Notes: a model not told the origin generated them from the sequence alone. 64,000 bases of DNA from Bradyrhizobium sp. DOA9 (GCF_000617845.2 NZ_DF820425.1:1770538-1834537); one strand, 5' to 3'. Positions 55,472 through 63,543 are shown, counted from the first letter of the stretch. A program made the numbers and translations.

Positions 55472-55990
55472 ATGATGAGACCTGCGACGTCATCCACGAC
55501 ATCATGGCTCGCGGCGGCGGCCGCTTTGACGGTGGTCAGCGCCGGCCTCGTGGCCGCGCAATCGGCGCCCGACGGCGAAAACGGCCGCTACAGCATGACG
55601 CCCATCCCCGAGGGCGTGCTGCGGCTCGACACGCGCACCGGCACGGTCTCGACCTGCACCAAGAACGGCACCGGCTGGGCCTGCTACGCGGTGCCCGACG
55701 AGCGGACCGCGCTCGACGCCGAGATCGGCAGGCTCCAGGCCGAGGTCGAGCGGCTGAAGGGGCAACTCGCGGCGGGACCGACGGTGTCGGGCAAGATCGA
55801 CGAGGCGCTGCCGAAATCCGATCCACTCAGGAAACCCGAGCCCAAGGTCGCCGAGGGCGAGCGCAAGATCGAGATCCCGCTGCCGAGCGATCAGGACGTC
55901 GACCGCGTGATGTCGTTCCTGGAAAAGGCCTGGCGGCGGCTGATCGACATGGCGAACCGCGTGCAGAAAGACGTGTCGGGGAAGATCTGA
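55472..55990 (+). CDS. Secreted coiled-coil protein of unknown function
   Basis: A 172-residue protein. CGGAGACA precedes the ATG. A signal peptide (WLAAAAALTVVSAGLVAAQS) is followed by a small beta region with a Cys pair (VSTCTKNGTGWACYAV). A short coiled coil follows (ALDAEIGRLQAEVERLKGQL), then a basic amphipathic C-terminus (VMSFLEKAWRRLIDM). I do not recognise a family. It stands alone. Confidence 0.7.
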   Translation: MMRPATSSTTSWLAAAAALTVVSAGLVAAQSAPDGENGRYSMTPIPEGVLRLDTRTGTVSTCTKNGTGWACYAVPDERTALDAEIGRLQAEVERLKGQLAAGPTVSGKIDEALPKSDPLRKPEPKVAEGERKIEIPLPSDQDVDRVMSFLEKAWRRLIDMANRVQKDVSGKI

Positions 55991-56006
55991 TGCGTGACGA
56001 GCTGCC

Positions 56007-56097
56007 GTAGGGTGGGCAAAGCGAAGCGTGCCCACGCATTCTTCGTGGTCGAGAAAGAACGTGGGCACGGCGTAAGAACGCCTTTGCCCACCCTACG
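56007..56097. repeat. Dispersed long-hairpin repeat
   Basis: Left arm GTAGGGTGGGCAAAGCGAAG; right arm GCCTTTGCCCACCCTAC. An inner GTGCCCACG/CGTGGGCAC pair closes the loop. The arms are complementary across about 90 bp. Confidence 0.85.
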
Positions 56098-56123
56098 ATC
56101 GTTTTCGAGTTGAGATACCTTTC

Positions 56124-56597
56124 ATGACATCAGCCAGATCCAGCACGCGCTCCGCACCATCCTCAGCGCAAGCCACCATGATCACCTCATCGCTGCTGAC
56201 CGTGCAGACGCCCGGCCGCGGCTTCACCGATCTGACCAGCGAGGCCGCAAAGTTCATCGCCGAGGCGCACGCAGGCGAGGGCGCCTTGACGCTGTTCATC
56301 CGCCACACCTCGGCCTCGCTGACGATCCAGGAGAACGCCGACCCCTCCGTGCTGGTCGATCTCACCACGGCCCTGTCGCGGCTCGCACCGGAGAACGCCG
56401 GGTGGACCCACGACACCGAGGGACCCGACGACATGCCCGCTCATATCAAGACCATGCTGACGCAGACCTCGCTCCAGGTCCCGGTCCTGAGCGGCACGCT
56501 CGCGCTCGGCACCTGGCAGGCGATCTACCTGATCGAGCATCGCAGCCGCCCGCACCGCCGTGAGATCGTTCTGCAATTCATCGGCAGCAATCGGTAG
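56124..56597 (+). CDS. YjbQ/UPF0047 family protein (secondary thiamine-phosphate synthase type)
   Basis: A 157-residue protein of the YjbQ family. FIRHTSASLTIQENADPSV and the HDTEGPDDMPAHIKTMLT segment are the hallmarks (conserved His, Asp and Glu). TWQAIYLIEHR ends the fold. Weak thiamine-phosphate synthase activity has been reported for family members, but the true role is unsettled. ATG 56124 gives an 18-residue Ser-rich leader; ATG 56178 at MITSSLL is also plausible. Confidence 0.88.
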   Translation: MTSARSSTRSAPSSAQATMITSSLLTVQTPGRGFTDLTSEAAKFIAEAHAGEGALTLFIRHTSASLTIQENADPSVLVDLTTALSRLAPENAGWTHDTEGPDDMPAHIKTMLTQTSLQVPVLSGTLALGTWQAIYLIEHRSRPHRREIVLQFIGSNR

Positions 56598-56624
56598 CTT
56601 TCGGGCAAGAACCACACAAAGCAA

Positions 56625-56653
56625 AACCGGCCGCGGGAAGACCGCGGCCGGTT
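56625..56653. terminator. Terminator between YjbQ and MFS genes
   Basis: AACCGGCCGCGG (56625-56636) and CCGCGGCCGGTT (56642-56653) form a 12-bp stem with a five-base loop. In the minus direction it is followed by TTTTG, which fits termination of the MFS gene; the plus-strand T-run is poor. Confidence 0.7.
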
Positions 56654-56676
56654 GGTGTCGTCGATCTCTGCTGGGA

Positions 56677-58341
56677 TCAGGTCGCCTTGATGTCGACGTC
56701 CTTGGTCTCGGGCAGGAACAGGAAGCCGATCACCACGGTAATCGAGGCGAAGATGATCGGGTACCAGAGACCGGCATAGATGTCGCCTGTCGAGGCCACG
56801 ATGGCGAAGGCGGTGGCGGGCAGGAGGCCGCCGAACCAGCCGTTGCCGATGTGGTAGGGCAGCGACATCGAGGTGTAGCGGATGCGGGTCGGGAACAATT
56901 CGACCAGCATCGCCGCGATCGGGCCGTACACCATGGTGACGAACACGACCAGGATGAACAAGAGGCCGATGATCGCCGCCACCTGCGGACGGAAGATGTC
57001 GAGCGGATGCGACATCTTCACGATGCCGGCGTCACCCGCCTTGGGATAGCCAGCCGCCTGCACAGCGGCGAGAACAGCCGGGTTGCTGTCCTTGGCGTTG
57101 GCGTAGGGCACGTCCTTGCCGTTGACCACGACCTTCACGTCCGAGCCGGCCGGACCTGGCGTCGTCGTGTACCTGACCGACGATTGCGACAGGTAGGCGC
57201 GCGCGGTGTCGCAAGGCGCGGTGAAGACGCGGGTGCCGACCGGGTTGAACAGATCGCCGCACTTGGCGGGATCGGCCACCACCTCGACCTTGACCGTCTC
57301 GATGGCCTTTTCCAGCGCCGGGTTGGCGTTGGACGTGATCATCTTGAAGATCGGGAAGAAGGTCAGCGCCGCGATCAGACAGCCGCCGAGGATGATCGGC
57401 TTGCGGCCGATCTTGTCGGAGAGCATGCCGAACACGATGAAGAAGCCGGTGCCGAGCAGCAGCGACCAGGCAATCAGGAGGTTGGCGGTATAGCCGTCGA
57501 CCTTCAGGATCGATTGCAGGAAGAACAGCGCGTAGAACTGGCCGGTGTACCAGACCACGCCCTGGCCCATCACACCACCGAGCAAAGCGAGCAGCACGAG
57601 CTTGCCGTTCTGCCAGTTGCCGAAGGCCTCCGTCAGCGGCGCCTTCGAACCCTTCCCCTCTTCCTTCATCTTCTGGAAGATCGGCGATTCGTTGAGGCGA
57701 AGCCGGATCCAGACCGAGATGCCGAGCAGCAGCACCGAGACCAGGAACGGAATGCGCCAGCCCCACGCTGCGAAATCGGCCTCGCCAAGCGCGGTGCGGG
57801 TGAACAGAATCACCAGCAGCGACAGGAACAGGCCGAGGGTCGCCGTGGTCTGGATGAAGGAGGTGTAGTAGCCGCGCTTGCCGTTCGGCGCATGCTCCGC
57901 GACGTAGGTCGCCGCACCGCCATACTCGCCGCCGAGCGCCAGACCCTGGGCGAGGCGCAGCACGATCAGGATGATCGGGGCCGCGATGCCGATGGTCGCC
58001 GCGTTGGGCAACAGGCCGACGATGAAGGTCGACAGACCCATGATCAGGATGGTGACGAGGAAGGTGTATTTGCGGCCGACGATGTCGCCGACACGGCCGA
58101 ACACGATCGCGCCGAACGGACGCACCAGGAAGCCCGCGGCGAACGCCAGCAGCGCGAAGATATCGCGGGTTGCCGGCGGATAGGCCGAGAAGAACTGCGC
58201 GCCGATGATGCCGGCCAGCGAACCGTAGAGATAGAAGTCGTACCACTCGAAGACGGTACCGAGTGAGGAGGCGAGAATGACGAATCGTTCGTCCTTCGTC
58301 ATCCCCTGCGCGCTCGATTGAGACACAGCCATTGTCGACAT
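56677..58341 (-). CDS. MFS transporter, MHS (metabolite:H+ symporter) family, with periplasmic insert
   Basis: A 554-residue transporter. The start at 58341 has GGGGAG nine bases upstream. FEWYDFYLYG near residue 31, GRVGDIVGRKY and the second GMLSDKIGRKP are MHS/ProP-like signatures. Twelve helices are predicted. An extra domain of about 110 residues (336-448) sits in the periplasmic loop after the ninth helix; it holds two cysteines (361 and 377) that may form a disulfide. Relatives carry dicarboxylates, shikimate or betaine. Divergent from the response regulator at 58634. Confidence 0.9.
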   Translation of the reverse strand: MSTMAVSQSSAQGMTKDERFVILASSLGTVFEWYDFYLYGSLAGIIGAQFFSAYPPATRDIFALLAFAAGFLVRPFGAIVFGRVGDIVGRKYTFLVTILIMGLSTFIVGLLPNAATIGIAAPIILIVLRLAQGLALGGEYGGAATYVAEHAPNGKRGYYTSFIQTTATLGLFLSLLVILFTRTALGEADFAAWGWRIPFLVSVLLLGISVWIRLRLNESPIFQKMKEEGKGSKAPLTEAFGNWQNGKLVLLALLGGVMGQGVVWYTGQFYALFFLQSILKVDGYTANLLIAWSLLLGTGFFIVFGMLSDKIGRKPIILGGCLIAALTFFPIFKMITSNANPALEKAIETVKVEVVADPAKCGDLFNPVGTRVFTAPCDTARAYLSQSSVRYTTTPGPAGSDVKVVVNGKDVPYANAKDSNPAVLAAVQAAGYPKAGDAGIVKMSHPLDIFRPQVAAIIGLLFILVVFVTMVYGPIAAMLVELFPTRIRYTSMSLPYHIGNGWFGGLLPATAFAIVASTGDIYAGLWYPIIFASITVVIGFLFLPETKDVDIKAT

Positions 58342-58523
58342 GTTGAGTCGCTCCCCGAAAATCGTTTCCTCTCGCCCCCAGAATGTCCGGACGTGCCGGA
58401 TCAGCCCAGGTCTTGGCCACAAGGTAACATCGGCGTGAAACCCTCCCCAATACGACTTTCGGCCTTGCGCACTGGCGCTGTGGTATCCGGCGCCGGTGTG
58501 CAATGCCGGGCCCAGGGATTAAC

Positions 58524-58540
58524 CCCTTTGCAGCAAAGGG
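58524..58540. promoter_or_regulatory. Perfect 17-bp palindrome between MFS and response regulator genes
   Basis: CCCTTTGC-a-GCAAAGGG is a perfect inverted repeat with a one-base centre. It lies about 180 bp before the MFS start and 94 bp before the regulator start, in the divergent gap. Probable binding site for a dimeric regulator; identity unknown. Confidence 0.55.
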
Positions 58541-58633
58541 ATAATGTGCACTTGCATGCCACGGCCGCTCGGGGAAGAATTGACGCACCCGAGATCTGTT
58601 CGCCGGCTCGGCGCGAACGACAGCAAGAGAACG

Positions 58634-59305
58634 ATGAACGCTCCCACGACTCATCTCGTCATCGCCGATGATCATCCCCTGTTCCGCGATGCGTTGCGGC
58701 AGGCGGTGGCGGGTGTTCTGCCGTCAGCCAGGATCGACGAGGCCGGATCCTTCGAGGACCTGACCAAGCTTCTGGAGCAGATCTCCGAGGTCGACCTGGT
58801 CCTGCTCGACCTCTCCATGCCCGGGATCTCCGGCTTTTCCGGCCTGATCTATCTGCGCGCGCAATATCCGGCGATTCCGGTCGTGATCGTCTCGGCCTCC
58901 GACGACAGCGCCACGATCCGCCGCTCGCTCGATTTCGGCGCGTCCGGCTTCATCCCCAAGCGGTTCGGGGTCGAGACCTTGCGCGATGCCATCCTCAAGG
59001 TGATGGAAGGCGACGTCTGGGTTCCCGCCGATACCGACCTCTCCGCCGCCGCCGACCCCGACATGACCCGCCTGCGCGACCGCCTGGTGACGCTGACGCC
59101 GCAGCAGGTTCGGGTCCTGATGATGCTGTCGGAAGGCCTTCTCAACAAGCAGATCGCCTACGAGCTCGGTGTCTCCGAGGCCACCATCAAGGCCCACGTC
59201 TCGGCCATCCTGCAGAAGCTTGGCGTCGAGAGCCGGACGCAGGCGGTGATCGCCGCCGCCAAGATCGCCGGCGGCCAGTGGAAGCAGGGCACGCCGACGG
59301 GATAG
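58634..59305 (+). CDS. Orphan LuxR-type response regulator
   Basis: A 223-residue regulator. The receiver domain has ADDHPLFRDAL at the start and the phospho-acceptor Asp59 in LVLLDLSMPGISG; FIPKRFGVETL holds the conserved Lys. The LuxR helix-turn-helix is LTPQQVRVLMMLSEGLLNKQ with ATIKAHVSAILQKLGV. It resembles AgmR/MxaB-type regulators. No kinase adjoins it, but a receiver-bearing protein starts near 64 kb. It is divergent from the MFS gene and may control it. Confidence 0.9.
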   Translation: MNAPTTHLVIADDHPLFRDALRQAVAGVLPSARIDEAGSFEDLTKLLEQISEVDLVLLDLSMPGISGFSGLIYLRAQYPAIPVVIVSASDDSATIRRSLDFGASGFIPKRFGVETLRDAILKVMEGDVWVPADTDLSAAADPDMTRLRDRLVTLTPQQVRVLMMLSEGLLNKQIAYELGVSEATIKAHVSAILQKLGVESRTQAVIAAAKIAGGQWKQGTPTG

Positions 59306-59496
59306 CGCTTACGCGTTAACTGGCGAATGTCCGGGCTCGCGGCAGAGCGCAATCATTCGGTGCGATGAGAGCTTCGGCGGTTTGACCCGTTGTTGGCATT
59401 TCGATCAATGGATTAGCTGGACCGCCAAGCCGCCGTTTGGAATAGACCGCCAATGGCTGATGTGGCTAAGTTGGGGGCAAACTCCGGAGGATGAAG
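59306..59496. other. Gap before small decaying genes
   Basis: About 190 bp without a supported gene. The last bases contain the GGAGG ribosome site that serves the interrupted small gene at 59497. Confidence 0.4.
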
Positions 59497-59706
59497 ATGC
59501 CGTACTTCGCAGCCAACCAGACCTAATCCGATCGCGCGTCTAAGGTGCTTGCAGATGCCTTCTGCGCGCTTTTGTTGGGGACTTTTTCCATCGTGTTTTT
59601 CGGTCTTCTTGGCGGCCTCGTTGCTTTCGTTCTGCTGGAAGCTTGCTTGCTCGCCCTTGATTGGGTGATGCCGGGCGACGATGATGCCGCTGGGGTTGTT
59701 CGCTAG
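59497..59706 (+). pseudogene. Small membrane-protein gene with an in-frame stop
   Basis: A strong GGAGG site lies six bases before ATG 59497, which reads MPYFAANQT and then hits TAA at 59524-59526. The same frame continues for 59 codons to TAG at 59706 with clearly protein-like sequence: SDRASKVLADAFCALLLGTF, then GLLGGLVAFVLLEACLLAL, a long hydrophobic helix region. One base change in the TAA would restore a protein of about 69 residues. Alternatively GTG 59545 starts a 53-residue protein. I favour a recent nonsense mutation. Confidence 0.55.
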
Positions 59707-59724
59707 GAGATTAAGGGCCAACGA

Positions 59725-59961
59725 ATGAGCAAGCCCGTAAAATCTGAAAGCGAACTCGTCGCCATGGCGAGAGCCGAGTTGAAGGTCCACGCCGACTGTC
59801 CCGATGGAATGACGATTTCCATCCTCCGCGACGGGAAATCCTGGGAGTTTCGGGCCAGCGCTGATCAGGCGACCTCTGATCGGCCGGGCTATCCTGAATG
59901 CGTTGCCATGCTGGTCCAGATTGGGGATCACCTCTGCAGGCAGTACGACGTCGAGGGTTAG
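59725..59961 (+). CDS. Small hypothetical protein
   Basis: A 78-residue soluble protein starting 18 bases after the preceding gene's stop, with AAGGG eight bases upstream. The sequence (SESELVAMARAELKVHADCP, then GMTISILRDGKSWEFRAS and MLVQIGDHLCRQYDVEG) is charged and ordered, with two cysteines. It looks real and likely shares a transcript with the interrupted membrane-protein gene. No family recognised. Confidence 0.65.
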   Translation: MSKPVKSESELVAMARAELKVHADCPDGMTISILRDGKSWEFRASADQATSDRPGYPECVAMLVQIGDHLCRQYDVEG

Positions 59962-59985
59962 GCGCGCCTCGACAGCCGACACCGG

Positions 59986-60156
59986 TCAGAAGATGCGGTC
60001 GATCACCATCGTCAGGCCAGCTGACAAGGCCATGATGATCACCAGGGGGACTCCTGTCTCAAAGAATGGCAGCTCCATCCACCGATGTGACTGCCCGTTG
60101 CGAGGCAGGAAGACCCAGAGGAGAGCGATCGACAAGACGACCAGGAATGCGCCGAT
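59986..60156 (-). pseudogene. Two-helix membrane-protein reading frame without a normal start
   Basis: Read on the minus strand this frame gives RIGAFLVVLSIALLWVFLPR, then WMELPFFETGVPLVIIMALS and AGLTMVIDRIF before TGA at 59986. It has two hydrophobic helices and a protein-like charge pattern. A GGAGG site lies seven bases before ATC at 60156; there is no ATG, GTG or TTG in frame downstream of the previous stop. Either ATC is used, or a start or frame was lost by mutation. An ATG in another frame (MSKLASLGLIGLTFGAY) lies just upstream, hinting at a frameshift. Confidence 0.45.
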
Positions 60157-60507
60157 ACGAAATCCTCCTCTGGAGCAGTGATATCTTGCTGGAGGTTGTC
60201 CTCCGCCGGTCGCGTCGCCGGTAAGCCCCGAAGGTCAACCCAATTAAGCCTAGTGACGCTAACTTAGACATTGCTGCGGCAAACTGTCCATTTCCCTGTT
60301 GACCGGGAATTGGCCGACGGTAAAGGTGGCCCTGCTTCACGCGGCGGCTGAGACCTGAACGTGTCTTGCCGAAAACCGACAGCAAGAACGGGCGGAAGCA
60401 TCAGGAGGGGTCAACTAGCTCCCGCGCAGACGTGGCAGGCAACTGATGCAGCGCCATGGTCCTGCTCGCCTGGGGGATAGTACTCAGCGAGCGGGGACAA
60501 GGCATCG
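60157..60507. other. Gap upstream of the TRAP genes
   Basis: About 350 bp. It holds the possible 5' part (MSKLASLGL...) of the broken minus-strand gene near 60250-60270 and no other supported gene. No binding-protein gene for the TRAP system is present. Confidence 0.4.
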
Positions 60508-61047
60508 ATGCGCCCATTGTTGGCGATGAGTACGGCTATCGACTGGCTGAACGAAAAGGTCGGCAACGTCTGCAATATTCTGGTGCTCGCGGCCTGCGTC
60601 GTGAGTGCTGTCAATGCGATGATTCGGTATGCGTTTAGCTACAGTTCGAACAGCTGGCTAGAGACCCAGTGGTATATGTTCGCCGTCATCGTGATGTTCG
60701 GCGCGTCCTACACCTTTAAGCGCAATGAGCACGTCCGCGTCGAAATCCTTTATCTCATGCTCTCCGAACGCGGCCAGCTGTGGCTGGACCTGATCGGGAC
60801 GCTGGTGTTCCTGATTCCGGCATGTCTTCTCCTCAGCTACTTGTCGTGGGGGATGTTCTACAGCTCGATCATCATCGGCGAGATGTCGAACAATGCTGGC
60901 GGCCTGCTGCGGTGGCCGATCAAGTTCGTCCTGCCGGCCGGATTCTTCATGGTGGCTTTGCAGGGTATCTCGGAGGTCATCAAGCGCGCCGCCGCCTTGC
61001 GCGGTGAAGTCACCATCGATGCGAAATACGAGCGGCCGACCCAATGA
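60508..61047 (+). CDS. TRAP transporter small permease (DctQ type)
   Basis: A 179-residue membrane protein with four helices: CNILVLAACVVSAVNAMIRY, WYMFAVIVMFGASYTF, LWLDLIGTLVFLIPACLLLSY and FVLPAGFFMVALQGI. The conserved KRNEHVRVEILY loop is diagnostic of DctQ. AAGG lies six bases upstream of ATG 60508. It works with the large permease whose ATG overlaps its stop (ATGA). TRAP systems import organic acids with Na+ and need a periplasmic binding protein, which is not encoded nearby. Confidence 0.92.
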   Translation: MRPLLAMSTAIDWLNEKVGNVCNILVLAACVVSAVNAMIRYAFSYSSNSWLETQWYMFAVIVMFGASYTFKRNEHVRVEILYLMLSERGQLWLDLIGTLVFLIPACLLLSYLSWGMFYSSIIIGEMSNNAGGLLRWPIKFVLPAGFFMVALQGISEVIKRAAALRGEVTIDAKYERPTQ

Positions 61048-62651
61048 TCACGATCGAGATGATGCCGCCGCTGATGTTCGGCGGACTTGTGCTGGCGATG
61101 CTCATCGGCTTTCCGGTCGCCTTCACGCTGGCTGCCCTCGGGCTCTCGTTCGGATTTCTCGCGATCCATTTGGGATTTTTCGAGTTCAGCTTCCTCCAGG
61201 CGATCCCGGAGCGCATCTACGGCAGCGTTCTGTCCAACGAGCTGCTGCTGGCCATCCCATTCTTCACGTTCATGGGAGCGATCCTCGAACGATGCGGCCT
61301 CGCAGAGGACATGCTGGATTCGATGGGGCAGCTGTTCGGTCCCGTTCGCGGCGGTCTTGGCTATTCCGTGATCATCGTCGGCTTCATCCTCGGGGCCATC
61401 ACAGGCACAGTGGCGGCGCAGGTCATCGCCATGGCGCTGATCTCGATGCCGGTCATGATCCGCTACGGCTACAACGTGCGCTACATCACCGGCGTGCTCG
61501 CAGCCTCCGGCACCATAACCCAGCTGGTGCCTCCCTCGCTGGTTTTGATCGTGCTCGCGGACCAGCTCGGAAAGTCGGTGGGTGACATGTATCTGGGCGC
61601 CTGGGGGCCATCGATACTCCAGATCGCGCTGTTCGCGGGCTACACCTTCGTTCTGAGCATCGTCAAACCGGGCCATGTTCCGGCGGTGCCGAAGGAAGCG
61701 AGGACGCTCAAGGGCTGGGCACTCTGGCGCAAATGCCTTCTGGGCATCATTCCGTCGGCCGTTTTGATCTTCGTGGTGCTCGGCACGATGATGATGGGGC
61801 TCGCCACGCCGACCGAAGCGGGTGCCATGGGCGCCGTCGGCGCAATCGTCCTCGCCGTCATCCATCACAAGGATTTCAGCTCTGCCGGTCACAAGGTCTT
61901 GCTGGTGGGCGTGGCCGCGGCCGGCGTGGGCACCATCATCGGCATCTACTTCACGCCAAATCTTCCGTTCAAAATTGCGTTCGCGATTGCCTATCTGGCA
62001 GTGGCCTGGGTGTGTCTCGAGGTAATCAGGATTCCCGACCTGCGCTTGCTGGTAAAGCAGGGTTATGAGACCACCATGCGCATCACCTGCATGGTGACTT
62101 TTATCCTCATTGGATCGACCTGTTTCTCGATTGTCTTTCTCGGCTGCAACGGGGGCCTCTGGCTCGAACACATGCTGACATCGTTGCCGGGCGGTGTATG
62201 GGGCTTCTTGATCTTCATCAATCTGTTCATCTTCTTCGTCGCGTTCTTCCTCGACTTCTTCGAGATCGCCTTCATTATCGTCCCCATGATCGCGCCGACC
62301 GCCCTCAAGCTCCTCACCCCTGTCGTCGGAGCGGATGCCGCCTTGATCTGGTTTGGGATCATGCTGTGCGTGAACATGCAGACCTCCTTCCTGCATCCCC
62401 CCTTCGGCTTCGCGCTGTTCTATTTGCGCGGCGTGGCGCCGAGGGAAGTCAAGAGTTCAGACATCTATTGGGGCGCGGTGCCGTGGATCGGACTGCAGGC
62501 GATCATGGTTGCGGTCGTGATCGCATTCCCGATCACTGTCACCGGGTTGCTGGACGCCCCGATCAAGGTGGATCTGGATAAGATCAAGATCGAGATTCCG
62601 GACGTCGAGTTGCCGCCGCCGCTGGTCGATTTCGGGCAGCCCAAGAACTGA
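61044..62651 (+). CDS. TRAP transporter large permease (DctM type)
   Basis: A 535-residue transporter with about twelve helices. GAITGTVAAQVIAMALISMP and GTITQLVPPSLVLIVLADQL are DctM signatures; MGLATPTEAGAMGAVGAIVL is the second-repeat counterpart. It is longer than the roughly 425-residue dicarboxylate type and fits the mannitol/chloroaromatic-type branch. The C-terminus ends in a short soluble tail rich in Ile, Asp and Pro. The substrate is unknown. Confidence 0.94.
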   Translation: MITIEMMPPLMFGGLVLAMLIGFPVAFTLAALGLSFGFLAIHLGFFEFSFLQAIPERIYGSVLSNELLLAIPFFTFMGAILERCGLAEDMLDSMGQLFGPVRGGLGYSVIIVGFILGAITGTVAAQVIAMALISMPVMIRYGYNVRYITGVLAASGTITQLVPPSLVLIVLADQLGKSVGDMYLGAWGPSILQIALFAGYTFVLSIVKPGHVPAVPKEARTLKGWALWRKCLLGIIPSAVLIFVVLGTMMMGLATPTEAGAMGAVGAIVLAVIHHKDFSSAGHKVLLVGVAAAGVGTIIGIYFTPNLPFKIAFAIAYLAVAWVCLEVIRIPDLRLLVKQGYETTMRITCMVTFILIGSTCFSIVFLGCNGGLWLEHMLTSLPGGVWGFLIFINLFIFFVAFFLDFFEIAFIIVPMIAPTALKLLTPVVGADAALIWFGIMLCVNMQTSFLHPPFGFALFYLRGVAPREVKSSDIYWGAVPWIGLQAIMVAVVIAFPITVTGLLDAPIKVDLDKIKIEIPDVELPPPLVDFGQPKN

Positions 62652-63042
62652 GGGACGTCAACCGAGGTACTTCCTCGTCCAACCCGGACGGCTGACGCCC
62701 TCCGCTTTTCGCGCTGCTGCTGGAGATGACGGCACATCATGTGCGCGTTCGTCGAAACGTGATTTGCGGGGATGAGACAGAGCCACCCCTAAGGGTTGGG
62801 TCATCGTCGCGCAAAACAGCAACGCCTAGGTCAATCGAGCAGCCGTCAAGATTCTGCTTTACAGAAATTCGGATTTTTCGTATGTGTCGCGCATCCTGAT
62901 CCGGCGAAAAGGGGCGGTCGTACGTCGTCACGAGCCGCGGATCGGGCTGCGGTGGACGCGTTGGCGCCGTCGCGGATGTGAGGCGCAGGGCGGGGTGATG
63001 GATTGAGCCGAGCCCCGTGAGCGTTTCGCAAGCCGCGTTGTA
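62652..63042. other. Gap after the TRAP genes
   Basis: About 390 bp with no supported protein gene. Long minus-strand frames here have a scrambled Arg/Pro/Ser-rich composition and no ribosome site. A perfect 16-bp palindrome, CGAACGGCGCCGTTCG, lies just after it at 63043-63058. Confidence 0.5.
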
Positions 63043-63222
63043 CGAACGGCGCCGTTCGCGTAACGGCAAAACCGTGTGGTCCTGGCCGTCGTTGCTACGG
63101 TCAAGCGCTTGCGGATGCGGCATCTGCGTCAACCGGCGCAGTGTCGGTGACTTTCGTGAGAGCGAGGGAGGCCAGAGGGAACTCGGCTCCCGGGAGAGCG
63201 CGGCATAAGCCGTCCGACCATC

Positions 63223-63338
63223 GCGCAGGGAAGGCCGTGTGTTCGGCTCCACCTGTATGCTGCTGTGCGGTTCTTTCTGCGTGTGCATTTCGCGCAGCGG
63301 ACCGCGGGTGCGATGTCAGCACCCGGCCTTCCCTGCGC
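63223..63338 (+). ncRNA. Candidate structured RNA with three stems
   Basis: The closing stem P1 pairs GCGCAGGGAAGGCCG (63223-63237) with CGGCCTTCCCTGCGC (63324-63338), 15 perfect base pairs across 86 bases. Inside, P2 pairs GCTGTGCG (63262-63269) with CGCGCAGC (63291-63298), with one U-G wobble that works only on the plus strand. P3 is GGTGC (63307-63311) with GCACC (63319-63323) and abuts P1 directly, as in a stacked junction. No T-tail follows. Whether it is transcribed is unknown; it could also be a DNA-level repeat. Confidence 0.45.
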
Positions 63339-63458
63339 CCTTTCTACAAGAGGGCGTTAAGCGAAGCGCAAAACTCGGGCGAAACGCGCCGCGAGAAGGC
63401 GAATGTGTGCCTACGATTTCAATGCATGCTGGCGGATGGCGATGCTTCCCCTCGCTCC

Positions 63459-63543
63459 GTCATTGCGAGGAGCCCTTGCGACGAAGCAATCCAGAATGTC
63501 TCCGCGGAAAGTTTCTGGATTGCTTCGCTGCGCTCGCAATGAC
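63459..63543. repeat. REP-like long hairpin, copy 2
   Basis: The right arm TCTGGATTGCTTCGCTGCGC plus TCGCAATGAC is identical to that of the copy at 34353-34430; the left arm GTCATTGCGAGGAGCCCTTG has diverged in the middle. It ends 27 bases before the minus-strand receiver gene's stop. Confidence 0.85.

Noticed and set aside
56560..58266. 568-residue plus-strand open frame opposite the MFS gene
   Set aside because: Overlaps the MFS gene fully and has antisense-type composition.
59413..59982. 189-residue minus-strand open frame over the small genes
   Set aside because: The plus-strand frames have good ribosome sites and hydrophobic or ordered products; the minus-strand one has no ribosome site or family.
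62737..63288. 183-residue minus-strand and 63-residue plus-strand frames over the candidate structured RNA
   Set aside because: They cross the complementary stems, are rich in Arg, Ser and Pro, and lack ribosome sites. I think they are spurious proteins on a structured element.
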